From positions 1-44,524 of the forward strand of contig CABRZL010000011.1 of assembly GCA_902475435.1 (NCBI GenBank): a stretch of 44,524 nt of DNA, in the 5' to 3' direction. Positions 1-7,687 of this stretch are shown here, one piece after another. Every line of letters starts with the position of its first letter. Positions within the stretch are counted from its first letter, which is position 1. The position numbers and the translations under genes were made by a program. The stretch is from an uncultured Eubacteriales bacterium. GTDB lineage: Bacteria; Bacillota; Clostridia; Oscillospirales; Oscillospiraceae. Under the pieces are notes generated by a model that did not search any database, was not told where the DNA came from, and worked only from the letters and a program-made list of their open reading frames with translations.

Positions 1-1007
1 AACAGAAGGTGCCTTGCCCTACATGGTGGAACCGGGAACGGGGCTTCCGCAATGTTCGCACCAAATGGGAGAAGAAAGACCCGGAAAACGGGCGGTATAT
101 GTGGGATTTCTCCGTGATAAAGGACATCCTGATGAATCCCGTATATACTGGGGCGATAGCTTCCCAAAAGAAGGATTACCGCTTCAAAATCGGCACCATT
201 GGCGAGAAGAAGCCGCAGGACTGGATCGTGGTGGAGGAACGGCACGAACCGTTGATAGACAGCAAGAGTTTTGCCATCGTGCAGGACAAGCTGAAATCCC
301 GCCAGCGCCCCCGGCAGGACGGGGAAACCAGCCTGTTTGCCGGGCTTATCAAGTGTGGCGAGTGCGGCAAGTCGCTGACCATCCGCACCACCCACGCCAA
401 ATACCCCCAGCAGATTTACGCCTGTAAGACCTATGGGGCGTTCGGCAAGAACCATTGCACCCAGCACCGGGTGGAGTATGACACCCTCTACCACCTTGTC
501 CTGAACAAAATCCGGGAGTGTGCCAAGGCCGCCCTGACTGATGGGGAAGCCATTGCCGGGAAGCTGACCAACACCTGCGAAGCCGAACAGAAAGGCCAGC
601 GGGAAGCATTGGAGCGTTCCCTGACAAAAGACGAGGAACGGATTGAGGTTCTGGAAAAAATGGTGCTGCGGCTCTATGAGGACATGGTTGCCGGGCGGAT
701 CAGCGAAGCTAACTTTAATCTCATGCTGGACAAGACGCAGAAGGAACAGGCCGAGTTGAAAGAACGGGTTGCACAGGGGCGCAAGAAGCTGGCTGATGAA
801 ATGCGGCTGGCGATGGACGCCAAACAATGGGTGGACGCCATTCAGGAATATGCCGACATCACGGAGCTGGACGCAGCCACCCTAAACCGCCTGATTAAAG
901 AAATCGTTGTCCATGAACACATCGACAGCGATAAGACACGACACATTTCTATCGAAATTCACTTCAATCTCAAACCCATCCCGGAGGTGGAACAGGTCAA
1001 AGGCTGA
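1..1007 (+). CDS. Large serine recombinase, C-terminal part (5' end outside window)
   Basis: The reading frame is open from the left edge, so this is the end of a longer gene and the apparent GTG at 9 is not the true start. Visible parts: the end of the Recombinase (DNA-binding) domain with WWNRERGFRNVRTKWEK and VKDILMNPVYTGAIAS, a zinc ribbon (CGECGKS, then a CKTYGAFGKNHC segment), a long helical coiled-coil stretch, and a C-terminal domain of DUF4368 type ending in a histidine/aspartate-rich strand (VVHEHIDSDKTRHIS). The catalytic serine domain would lie to the left. The family catalyses site-specific integration and excision of mobile elements. It is followed within 100 bp by the severed end of a Maff2-like gene, so it is probably the terminal gene of an element inserted there. 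Confidence 0.9.
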   Translation, partial: QKVPCPTWWNRERGFRNVRTKWEKKDPENGRYMWDFSVIKDILMNPVYTGAIASQKKDYRFKIGTIGEKKPQDWIVVEERHEPLIDSKSFAIVQDKLKSRQRPRQDGETSLFAGLIKCGECGKSLTIRTTHAKYPQQIYACKTYGAFGKNHCTQHRVEYDTLYHLVLNKIRECAKAALTDGEAIAGKLTNTCEAEQKGQREALERSLTKDEERIEVLEKMVLRLYEDMVAGRISEANFNLMLDKTQKEQAELKERVAQGRKKLADEMRLAMDAKQWVDAIQEYADITELDAATLNRLIKEIVVHEHIDSDKTRHISIEIHFNLKPIPEVEQVKG

Positions 1008-1096
1008 CCTGTTCCCGCCGGGGCGGTTCTAAAACAATTCCATATATTTTTTGACACGCCGCCGCCCGCCATCGAGCAAGGTTTTACTCCTATTTG

Positions 1097-1180
1097 GGGA
1101 TAAAACAGCTCATGGCGGGCGGAGGTATCGCCCTGGTGGGTGCCACGCTGATTCCGCTGCTCTCCGGCCTGTTCGGTTAA
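1097..1180 (+). pseudogene. 3' remnant of a Maff2/TrbC-like small membrane protein gene
   Basis: In the frame ending at TAA 1178-1180 the bases encode GIKQLMAGGG followed by a hydrophobic segment ending PLLSGLFG. This matches my memory of the C-terminus of Maff2-family proteins, which sit in the VirB2/pilin position just before VirB6 in this element family. Upstream the frame carries unrelated residues (alanine and arginine rich) and a stop at 1052, with no start codon or ribosome site. The gene appears cut around 1090-1097 by the recombinase-bearing DNA on its left. The order (Maff2 then VirB6 at 1187, 6 bp on) supports the identification. Family identity is from memory. Confidence 0.6.
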
Positions 1181-1186
1181 TGACGG

Positions 1187-2050
1187 ATGGGCAGTCTGTT
1201 TGAATGGATAACAGACTGGATTAAAGAGGGCTTAATTGAAGCGATTACAGGACAATATACCGGTATTTTTGAGTCGGTCAACAACCAGGTTTCGGATGTG
1301 GCTTCGCAGGTAGGCCAGACGCCGCAGGGGTGGAATGGCGGCGTGTTCAGTATGATCCAGAATCTTTCTGAAACCGTCGTCATTCCCATTGCGGGAATCA
1401 TCCTGACATTTGTGCTGGTCTATGAGCTGATTCAGATGATTCTTGAAAAAAACAACATGCACGATTTTGACACCTTTAACATTTTCAAGTGGATTTTCAA
1501 GACCTTTGTTGCCACATATCTGCTTACCAACTGTTTTACTATCGTTATGGCGGTATTTGATGTCGCCCAAAATGTGGTAAGCCAGAGTGCCGGCGTGATA
1601 AACGGAAGTCTGGATGTCACCGCCGCGCTGTCTGACCTGGAAACGCAGCTTGAAGCAATGGGAATGTGGGAGCTGATCGGCCTGTGGCTGGAAACCAATA
1701 TCATTAACTTGTGCATGTGGGTATTGTCTATCGTAATCTTTGTCATTGTGTATGGCCGTATGATTGAAATATATCTCACGGTCAGCCTGGCACCCATACC
1801 GTTTTCCACGATGGCAAACCGTGAATGGGGGCAGATGGGAACCAATTACCTGCGTTCCCTGTTTGCTTTAGGTTTTCAGGGCTTTTTGATTTTGGTCTGT
1901 GTTGCGATTTACGCGGTGCTGGTCCAGTCAATCCCTTCTTCCGGCGATATTCACGGAGCAATCTGGGGCACGGCGGGCTATACGGTCCTGCTGGCCTTTG
2001 CCCTGTTTAAGACAGGCTCGCTATCCAAAAGTATATTTAACTCGCATTAG
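1187..2050 (+). CDS. VirB6/TrbL-like conjugation channel membrane protein (CD1112-type)
   Basis: A 287-aa polytopic membrane protein. An amphipathic N-terminus (MGSLFEWITDWIKEGL) is followed by about six hydrophobic segments, including VVIPIAGIILTFVLVYELI, the region around FVATYLLTNCF, INLCMWVLSIVIFVIVYG and FLILVCVAIYAVLV. The segment IEIYLTVSLAPIPFST resembles the conserved core of VirB6-like proteins in Firmicute ICEs. It is likely part of the type IV secretion channel in the cytoplasmic membrane. ATG 1187 lies 6 bp after the Maff2 stop with no strong ribosome site of its own, suggesting translational coupling to that gene. If the Maff2 gene is interrupted, expression of this gene could be affected. 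Confidence 0.85.
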   Translation: MGSLFEWITDWIKEGLIEAITGQYTGIFESVNNQVSDVASQVGQTPQGWNGGVFSMIQNLSETVVIPIAGIILTFVLVYELIQMILEKNNMHDFDTFNIFKWIFKTFVATYLLTNCFTIVMAVFDVAQNVVSQSAGVINGSLDVTAALSDLETQLEAMGMWELIGLWLETNIINLCMWVLSIVIFVIVYGRMIEIYLTVSLAPIPFSTMANREWGQMGTNYLRSLFALGFQGFLILVCVAIYAVLVQSIPSSGDIHGAIWGTAGYTVLLAFALFKTGSLSKSIFNSH

Positions 2051-2091
2051 TGCGTAACCAATCTATATTTTCGACAAGGAGGATTTTTCAT

Positions 2092-2544
2092 ATGAGTAAA
2101 ACCAACAATGAATCCATGCAGCCGGAGGTACAGGCGCCGGAGGCGTCCGAGGGCCTGAAACTGGACGTCCGTGTGCGTCCTATCGCGCCGATGGGGAACC
2201 TGCTGGCCTTTGCCAATGTGACAATCGGCGGGTGTTTTAAGATCGACGGCTTCCGTATCTGTTCCGGTGAAAAGGGGCTGTATGTCAATATGCCTTCCAC
2301 CCAGGACGGGAAAGGGAACTGGAAAGATGTGTGCTGGCCTGTAACGGCGGATTTCCGCAGACAGCTCAATGACGCGCTGATTGAAGGGTACGGCCAGGCG
2401 ATTGAAAATTTGCAGGCTACGCTTGAAGCGACCAAAGGCGCTGCGGACAGACCTTCGCTGTCCGGCGCTCTCAAAGAAAATGCCGGAAAAGTGAAAGCTC
2501 AGCCGGCGAAAGCCGCACCTGCAAAAAATGAGCAGGCCCGTTGA
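2092..2544 (+). CDS. SpoVG family protein
   Basis: A 150-aa protein. Residues about 22-105 match the SpoVG fold: LDVRVRPIAP, then FANVTIGGCFKIDGFRIC, GEKGLYVNMPS, and WPVTADFRRQLNDAL. Chromosomal SpoVG is a small nucleic-acid-binding regulator of about 95 aa. This copy has an extra N-terminal segment and a low-complexity Ala/Lys tail (KAQPAKAAPAKNEQAR). I chose ATG 2092 rather than the upstream in-frame GTG at 2050 because AAGGAGG (2076-2082) is well placed. The stop overlaps the next start by one base, so it is co-translated with the methyltransferase. The role in the element is unknown; regulation of transfer genes or nucleic-acid binding is plausible. Confidence 0.8.
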   Translation: MSKTNNESMQPEVQAPEASEGLKLDVRVRPIAPMGNLLAFANVTIGGCFKIDGFRICSGEKGLYVNMPSTQDGKGNWKDVCWPVTADFRRQLNDALIEGYGQAIENLQATLEATKGAADRPSLSGALKENAGKVKAQPAKAAPAKNEQAR

Positions 2545-3101
2545 TGCAGGAGCAGAAAAAATATGGCATCGTGTATGCGGACCCGCCCTGGCGTTATGAT
2601 ATGAAACGCGGAAACGGTGTTGCCGAAAAGCATTATCCCACGATGAGCATTGAGGAAATATGCGCACTGCCGGTTGCAGAACTTGCGGCCAAAGACAGTG
2701 CGCTTTTTCTATGGGCTACCTTCCCGCAGCTTAACGAGGCGTTCCGTGTGATGGAGGCATGGGGATTTAAGTATAAGACGCTGGCCTTTTTGTGGCTGAA
2801 ACAGAACCGGAAAGCGGATTCCTGGTTTTATGGAATGGGCTTCTGGACGCGGAGCAATGCCGAGGTATGTCTTTTGGCGACACGGGGGCATCCCAAACGC
2901 CAGTGTGCGGGAATCCATCAGTTTGTCATTTCCCACATTGAGCAGCACAGCAAGAAACCGGACGAGGTACGGGATAAGATCGTAAAACTCATGGGCGACC
3001 AGCCCAGGGTGGAACTCTTTGCGAGGCAGCAGATCCCCGGCTGGGACGTATGGGGAAATGAAGTGGAATGTACGGCCATGATGCCGAAACGGAAGGAGTG
3101 A
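2544..3101 (+). CDS. MT-A70 family adenine N6-methyltransferase
   Basis: A 185-aa protein with the catalytic DPPW motif at residues 13-16 (in VYADPPWRYD), then WATFPQLNEAF, FLWLKQN, and the SAM-binding end RVELFARQ...GWDVWGNE. This is the compact MT-A70 architecture found in phages and ICEs, which methylates adenine N6 in DNA (nucleic-acid substrate inferred). ATG 2544 overlaps the SpoVG stop by one base; an in-frame TTG at 2541 is less likely. No restriction endonuclease is adjacent, so it looks like an orphan modifier. Protecting transferred DNA from host restriction is the most likely role, but that is inference. Confidence 0.88.
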   Translation: MQEQKKYGIVYADPPWRYDMKRGNGVAEKHYPTMSIEEICALPVAELAAKDSALFLWATFPQLNEAFRVMEAWGFKYKTLAFLWLKQNRKADSWFYGMGFWTRSNAEVCLLATRGHPKRQCAGIHQFVISHIEQHSKKPDEVRDKIVKLMGDQPRVELFARQQIPGWDVWGNEVECTAMMPKRKE

Positions 3102-3105
3102 CCGA

Positions 3106-3831
3106 ATGGAACAGGACGCAAAAAGATTGCTGTTAGAACGGCTGGATGATTGCCTGAAAGTCCATGCGGATATGCTGGACGCGGAAAATATCGGCGCCAT
3201 TTATGAATTGCAGGACTTGGCGGAGCTCCATTATTACCTGAAGGTGGAGCATGAATTCACACCTGCGGAGGTGGAGGCGCTTCTGGAATTTCAGGACCCT
3301 TTGGATGTGGCGCGCTGGTGCAAGGAAGATAACACACATACGCACAGCTTTCCAATCCGTGAACTGTTGAAAGAAATCAATGCGTATGAGCGATTCACAA
3401 AGGCAGACCCGGTACCGTCATTTTCCGATAAGTATGCCGAGCTGATGCGGGCATTGACAAAAAACCTCTACGCCTACCAGGAAGAATTGATGTCCTGTGA
3501 TAAACAGGCCATACTCAGCAGGACCGAAGAAACCGCCGCGGTCATGGCCGCTTACCGCTATATGCAGGATATGTGTTCCCCGAATGAGAAAGAGGTGGAT
3601 TACCTTCTTCGTTATGATAATCCGCTGAAACTGATTGCGGATCATTGGCCGGACAGTGCGGTTACTTCCGGGGAGGCGGTTCTTTGCGGCGTGATGGAAG
3701 AAATAGATTCACCGCCGGAGGAACGGGCGCAGCCGCTAAAGTCTATCCGGGAACGGCTGCAACATGCGGCCAAAGAGGTAAAAGATCGTCCGGCTTCAGA
3801 AAAAGCGAACCGCAGCGCCGATGCACGCTGA
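3106..3831 (+). CDS. DUF3848-like protein with two internal repeats
   Basis: A 241-aa acidic, helical protein with ATG 3106 after AAGGAGTG. It contains two divergent copies of one roughly 60-residue unit. The first runs from about residue 10 (LDDCLKVHADML ... FTPAEVEALLEFQDPLDVARW) and the second from about residue 118 (LTKNLYAYQEEL ... CSPNEKEVDYLLRYDNPLKLIADHW). Conserved positions are the [FC][TS]P.E[VK][EV] helix, LL, [FY]..[PN]PL and a Trp. I recall this as DUF3848-like, with modest certainty. The C-terminus carries LKSIRERLQ and a basic tail, the same short motif seen at the ends of five small proteins at 25699-29803. Function is unknown. Confidence 0.65.
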   Translation: MEQDAKRLLLERLDDCLKVHADMLDAENIGAIYELQDLAELHYYLKVEHEFTPAEVEALLEFQDPLDVARWCKEDNTHTHSFPIRELLKEINAYERFTKADPVPSFSDKYAELMRALTKNLYAYQEELMSCDKQAILSRTEETAAVMAAYRYMQDMCSPNEKEVDYLLRYDNPLKLIADHWPDSAVTSGEAVLCGVMEEIDSPPEERAQPLKSIRERLQHAAKEVKDRPASEKANRSADAR

Positions 3832-3874
3832 CGGTACCGGGATTTTGGGATTACGGTGAATGGAGGTGAATCAG

Positions 3875-4309
3875 ATGCCGTATGTACCTGTACCAAAGGA
3901 CTTAACAAAAGTCAAGACCAAGCTGGCTTTCAATCTGACGAAGCGCCAGCTCATTTGTTTCAGTCTGGCCGCATTGGTGGGGCTGCCGGTGTATTTTCTT
4001 ACCCGCGGCGCTATCGGTAATTCTGCGGCGGTCCTTCTTATGATCGGGCTTATGATGCCCTTTTTCTTCTTTGCCATGTATGAAAAGGATGGACAGGCGG
4101 CGGAAAAGCTGTTGAAGAACCGGCTCCGCTATAAGCTCTGGCCGAAGAATCGGCCTTACCGGACTGAAAATCTTTATAAATCGATTGCCAAAAAGGAGGT
4201 ATCACAGATTGCCAAAAACCAAGCAGCAGGAGGCGCAGGAAAGACGCCTGCAAAGAAATGTAAAGCAGGCCAAAAAGACCTGCGCCGAAGCAAAAAAGGC
4301 AGGACGTAA
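3875..4309 (+). CDS. PrgI family type IV secretion membrane protein
   Basis: A 144-aa protein with a short N-terminal segment (MPYVPVPKDLTKVK), two adjacent transmembrane helices at about residues 25-43 and 50-68, then LLKNRLRYKLWPKNRPYRTEN and a lysine/glutamine-rich tail. Size, two-helix layout and position just before virB4 are those of PrgI/TcpE/VirB3-like proteins that anchor the ATPase to the membrane. Start: GGAGGT at 3862-3867 is 7 bases before ATG 3875; the ATG at 3860 overlaps that site and is rejected. Its last 101 bases overlap the start of virB4 in another frame. Confidence 0.85.
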   Translation: MPYVPVPKDLTKVKTKLAFNLTKRQLICFSLAALVGLPVYFLTRGAIGNSAAVLLMIGLMMPFFFFAMYEKDGQAAEKLLKNRLRYKLWPKNRPYRTENLYKSIAKKEVSQIAKNQAAGGAGKTPAKKCKAGQKDLRRSKKGRT

Positions 4310-6686
4310 ATCTGCCTCGCATGGGAGACCGCCTAAGAAGGGCGGCTTTTTTTCCGGGCTGAAAGCGGATGCCCCGCAGACGGTCCAGCAGAGTATTCCC
4401 TATAAGGAGATGTACCGGGACGGTATTTGCCGGTTGAGCGGTAATTTTTATACCAAGACGGTACAGTTCTTTGACATTAACTATCAGCTTGCACAGGCGG
4501 ATGATAAGGCACAGATATTTGAGGGATATTGTGATTTCCTCAATTACTTTGATGCCTCTATTCATGTGCAGCTTACCTTTATCAACCAGCGGGCCAATAT
4601 GCAGGATTTCGCCCGCAGTATTGATATTCCCATCCGCGGCGACGAATACGATGGGATTCGCCGGGAATATGGGGATATGCTCAAAAGCCAGTTACAAAAG
4701 GGAAACAACGGCCTTACCAAACGCAAATATATCACCTTTGGAATTGAGGCGGACGATCTTCGTACCGCAAAAATGCGTCTGGAACGGATTGAGACCGATG
4801 TGCTGGCAAACTTCAAGACTTTGGGTGTCCAGGCAAGGCCGTTAAATGGTCTGGAACGTCTGGAATTGCTTCACAGCCAGCTCCACCCGGACGGTCAGGA
4901 GAGGTTTCATTTTACATGGAGCGACCTGCCGAAAACCGGGCTTTCCACGAAGGACTATATCGCTCCTTCCGGGCTGTCATTTTCCAATGATGGAAAGACA
5001 TTCCGGGTGGGCGACCATTCCGGGGCGGTTTCCTTCTTACAGATTTTAGCCCCGGAGCTGACGGACCGGCTGCTGGCGGACCTTCTGGATTTGAATGACG
5101 CAGTAACGGTAAACCTGCATATCCAGTCCATCGACCAGGCAGAGGCAATCCGCAATATCAAGCGCAAGATGTCTGATCTGCAGAAAATGACGATTGAGGA
5201 ACAAAAGAAAGCGGTCCGCTCCGGTTATGACATGGACATCATACCAACGGACCTTGCCACTTATGGCGAAGAAGCAAAGAATCTTTTGCAGGATTTGCAG
5301 AGCAGGAACGAGAGGATGTTCCTTGTGACGGTTTTGGTGGAGAATATCGCTTCCAGGCGTCAAAAGCTGTTCAACGACATTTTTGCGGCTTCCGGTGTGG
5401 CGCAGAAATATAACTGTGCCTTGAAACGCCTGGATTACCAACAGGAGCAGGGGCTTATGTCCTCTCTCGCCCTGGGTCAGAACCAGATCGAGATTGAGCG
5501 GGGGCTTACGACCAGCAGCACGGCGATCTTTGTGCCATTCACTACCTGCGAGCTGTTCCAGGAGGGCGAAGCCCTGTATTACGGGTTGAACGCATTGAGC
5601 AATAACCTGATTATGGCAAACCGCAAGACACTGAAAAATCCCAACGGTCTGTTTCTGGGAACGCCGGGCAGCGGTAAATCATTTTCCGCAAAGCGTGAGA
5701 TCGTCAATGTATTCCTGCTGACGGAGGATGACATTATCATCGCGGACCCGGAAAATGAGTATGGGCCGCTGGTACGGCAGTTTGGCGCCCAGGGGCAGGT
5801 CATTGATATTTCCCCGACTTCCACCAACTACATCAATCCGATGGATATTAACCTGGACTATTCGGATGACGAGAACCCGATCACGCTGAAAAGTGATTTT
5901 ATCCTGTCGCTGTGCGACCTTATCATTGGCGGTAAGGAGGGGCTTTCCCCGATTGAGCGCACGATTATTGACCGCTGTACCCGCCTGGTCTACCGGGATT
6001 ATTTGCAGGACCCTTGCCCGGAGAAGATGCCGGTACTCGGCGACCTGTATGAGCTGCTTTTGAAACAGTCCGAGCCGGAGGCGCAGAATATCGCAACGGC
6101 GTTGGAAATCTATGTCAATGGTTCCCTGAACGTGTTTAACCACCGTTCCAACATCAATATGAATAACCACCGGGTCCTTTGCTTCCAGTTGAAGTCTCTC
6201 GGCAAGGCGCTGAAGGAGATCGGCCTTTTGATTATGCAGGATGCGGTGTGGAACCGTGTTACCGCCAACCGCTCCAAACACAAGACAACGTGGTTCTATA
6301 TCGATGAGTTCCACCTTCTTTTGAAGGGGCAGACGGGAAGTTTCAGCGTTGAGATTTGGAAACGGTTTCGGAAATGGGGCGGCATACCGAGCGGTCTGAC
6401 GCAGAATGTAAAGGACCTGTTGGCCTCCCGTGAGATTGAGAATATCTTTGAAAACTCAGACTTTATCTACATGCTGAACCAGGCGCAGGGGGACCGGCAG
6501 ATTTTGGCGAAGCAGTTGGGGATTTCCCCGCACCAGCTTTCCTATGTGACCCATTCGGGACCCGGCGAAGGGCTTTTGTTTTTTGGAAATGTGATTATTC
6601 CATTTGTCGATCATTTCCCGAAGGATACCCTGCTGTACAGCGTACTTACTACGCGCCCGGATGAAGTTGCGGAGACCGGTGCATGA
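4209..6686 (+). CDS. virB4: VirB4-like conjugation ATPase
   Basis: An 825-aa ATPase of the type IV secretion machine. Walker A is GTPGSGKS at residues 484-491 and Walker B is WFYIDEFHLLL with the aspartate near residue 699. Other family features are IIADPENEYGPLVRQFG, a Q/N motif region (GGIPSGLTQNVKDLL) and an N-terminal basic coiled-coil. It powers pilus and channel assembly at the cytoplasmic membrane. Start: AAAGGAGGT (4192-4200) is 8 bases before TTG 4209; the in-frame TTG at 4185 lies upstream of that site. The stop overlaps the next gene as ATGA. Confidence 0.96.
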   Translation: MPKTKQQEAQERRLQRNVKQAKKTCAEAKKAGRKSASHGRPPKKGGFFSGLKADAPQTVQQSIPYKEMYRDGICRLSGNFYTKTVQFFDINYQLAQADDKAQIFEGYCDFLNYFDASIHVQLTFINQRANMQDFARSIDIPIRGDEYDGIRREYGDMLKSQLQKGNNGLTKRKYITFGIEADDLRTAKMRLERIETDVLANFKTLGVQARPLNGLERLELLHSQLHPDGQERFHFTWSDLPKTGLSTKDYIAPSGLSFSNDGKTFRVGDHSGAVSFLQILAPELTDRLLADLLDLNDAVTVNLHIQSIDQAEAIRNIKRKMSDLQKMTIEEQKKAVRSGYDMDIIPTDLATYGEEAKNLLQDLQSRNERMFLVTVLVENIASRRQKLFNDIFAASGVAQKYNCALKRLDYQQEQGLMSSLALGQNQIEIERGLTTSSTAIFVPFTTCELFQEGEALYYGLNALSNNLIMANRKTLKNPNGLFLGTPGSGKSFSAKREIVNVFLLTEDDIIIADPENEYGPLVRQFGAQGQVIDISPTSTNYINPMDINLDYSDDENPITLKSDFILSLCDLIIGGKEGLSPIERTIIDRCTRLVYRDYLQDPCPEKMPVLGDLYELLLKQSEPEAQNIATALEIYVNGSLNVFNHRSNINMNNHRVLCFQLKSLGKALKEIGLLIMQDAVWNRVTANRSKHKTTWFYIDEFHLLLKGQTGSFSVEIWKRFRKWGGIPSGLTQNVKDLLASREIENIFENSDFIYMLNQAQGDRQILAKQLGISPHQLSYVTHSGPGEGLLFFGNVIIPFVDHFPKDTLLYSVLTTRPDEVAETGA

Positions 6687-7687
6687 GCGTCTATACCAGA
6701 CAAGATTTAAGTATCATGCAGGGGTGGCCGTTAGAGAGAAAAATACAGGTCACACAGACAAAGATCATTGAGTGGTATCTGCATTTTGGCGGCAAAGTGG
6801 CGGTTTCTTTTTCAGGAGGAAAAGATTCAACGGTGCTGTTGGATTTGGCGCGCCGGGCTTACCCGGACATTCAGGCGGCGTTTGTCAATACCGGTCTGGA
6901 ATACCCGGAAATCCGGGCATTTGTCAGGACGGTTTCAAATGTCACATGGCTGCGCCCGGAGATGCCGTTTCATAAGGTAATAGAGACCTATGGCTATCCT
7001 GTTATTTCAAAAGAAGTGGCGCGGCGTATTTATTATGCCCGCAGGGGCAGTCTTTGGGCGATTATGCAGTTGCAGGGAATGAACCGGGACGGTTCTTCTT
7101 CAAAATTTGCACAGCGGTATGTAAAGTGGGCGCATCTGGTTGATGCGCCTTTTCTGATCTCGGACCAGTGTTGTGCGGTAATGAAGGAGCGGCCTTTGGA
7201 CAGGTTTACCAAAGAAACGGGTCTACAACCTATTATCGGTACGATGGCCTGTGAGAGCATACGCCGCCAAAGAGCATATCTGTCTACCGGCTGCAATGCC
7301 TTTACCAAGAAACAGCCATCTTCGCAGCCTATGTCTTTCTGGATGGAACAGGACGTGCTGCAATACCTGAGACGGACTGGGATTCCTTACGCTTCTGGTA
7401 TTTACGGCGACATTGTGGAAGAAAACGGAAAACTCGTTACCACCGGAGCCAAACGCACCGGATGTATGTTCTGTATGTTCGGCGTACACCTGGAAAGGCG
7501 GCCCAACCGGTTTGAAAAGATGGCATTGACCCACCCAAAGCAATATGACCTTTGTATCAATCGCTTAGGGTGCGGAAAAGTGCTGGATTATATTGGAGTT
7601 CCTTATGGATTTACAGGAGGTGATAACAATGCCACGGGACAGGGAATTTCAAAGGAAAAAGAAAGATACCCGGATGCCGGTCCGTGA
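6683..7687 (+). CDS. PAPS-reductase-like PP-loop ATP pyrophosphatase
   Basis: A 334-aa protein with the PP-loop SGGKDS at residues 44-49, followed by LLDLARRAYPDIQAAF and VNTGLEYPEI, typical of the PAPS reductase/DndC superfamily. The C-terminal half is cysteine-rich (DQCCAVMKE, GTMACESIR, TGCNAF, TGCMFCMFG, LGCGKVL), suggesting an iron-sulphur or metal site. Family members adenylate a substrate and transfer sulphur. In mobile DNA they are often linked to DNA or nucleotide modification rather than to sulphate assimilation, and no cysteine biosynthesis genes are nearby. ATG overlaps the virB4 stop (ATGA), so it belongs to the transfer operon. The substrate is unknown. Confidence 0.82.
   Translation: MSVYTRQDLSIMQGWPLERKIQVTQTKIIEWYLHFGGKVAVSFSGGKDSTVLLDLARRAYPDIQAAFVNTGLEYPEIRAFVRTVSNVTWLRPEMPFHKVIETYGYPVISKEVARRIYYARRGSLWAIMQLQGMNRDGSSSKFAQRYVKWAHLVDAPFLISDQCCAVMKERPLDRFTKETGLQPIIGTMACESIRRQRAYLSTGCNAFTKKQPSSQPMSFWMEQDVLQYLRRTGIPYASGIYGDIVEENGKLVTTGAKRTGCMFCMFGVHLERRPNRFEKMALTHPKQYDLCINRLGCGKVLDYIGVPYGFTGGDNNATGQGISKEKERYPDAGP

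Noticed and set aside
1051..1056. TTGACA as a promoter for the VirB6 gene
   Set aside because: No -10-like box lies 16-18 bases downstream.
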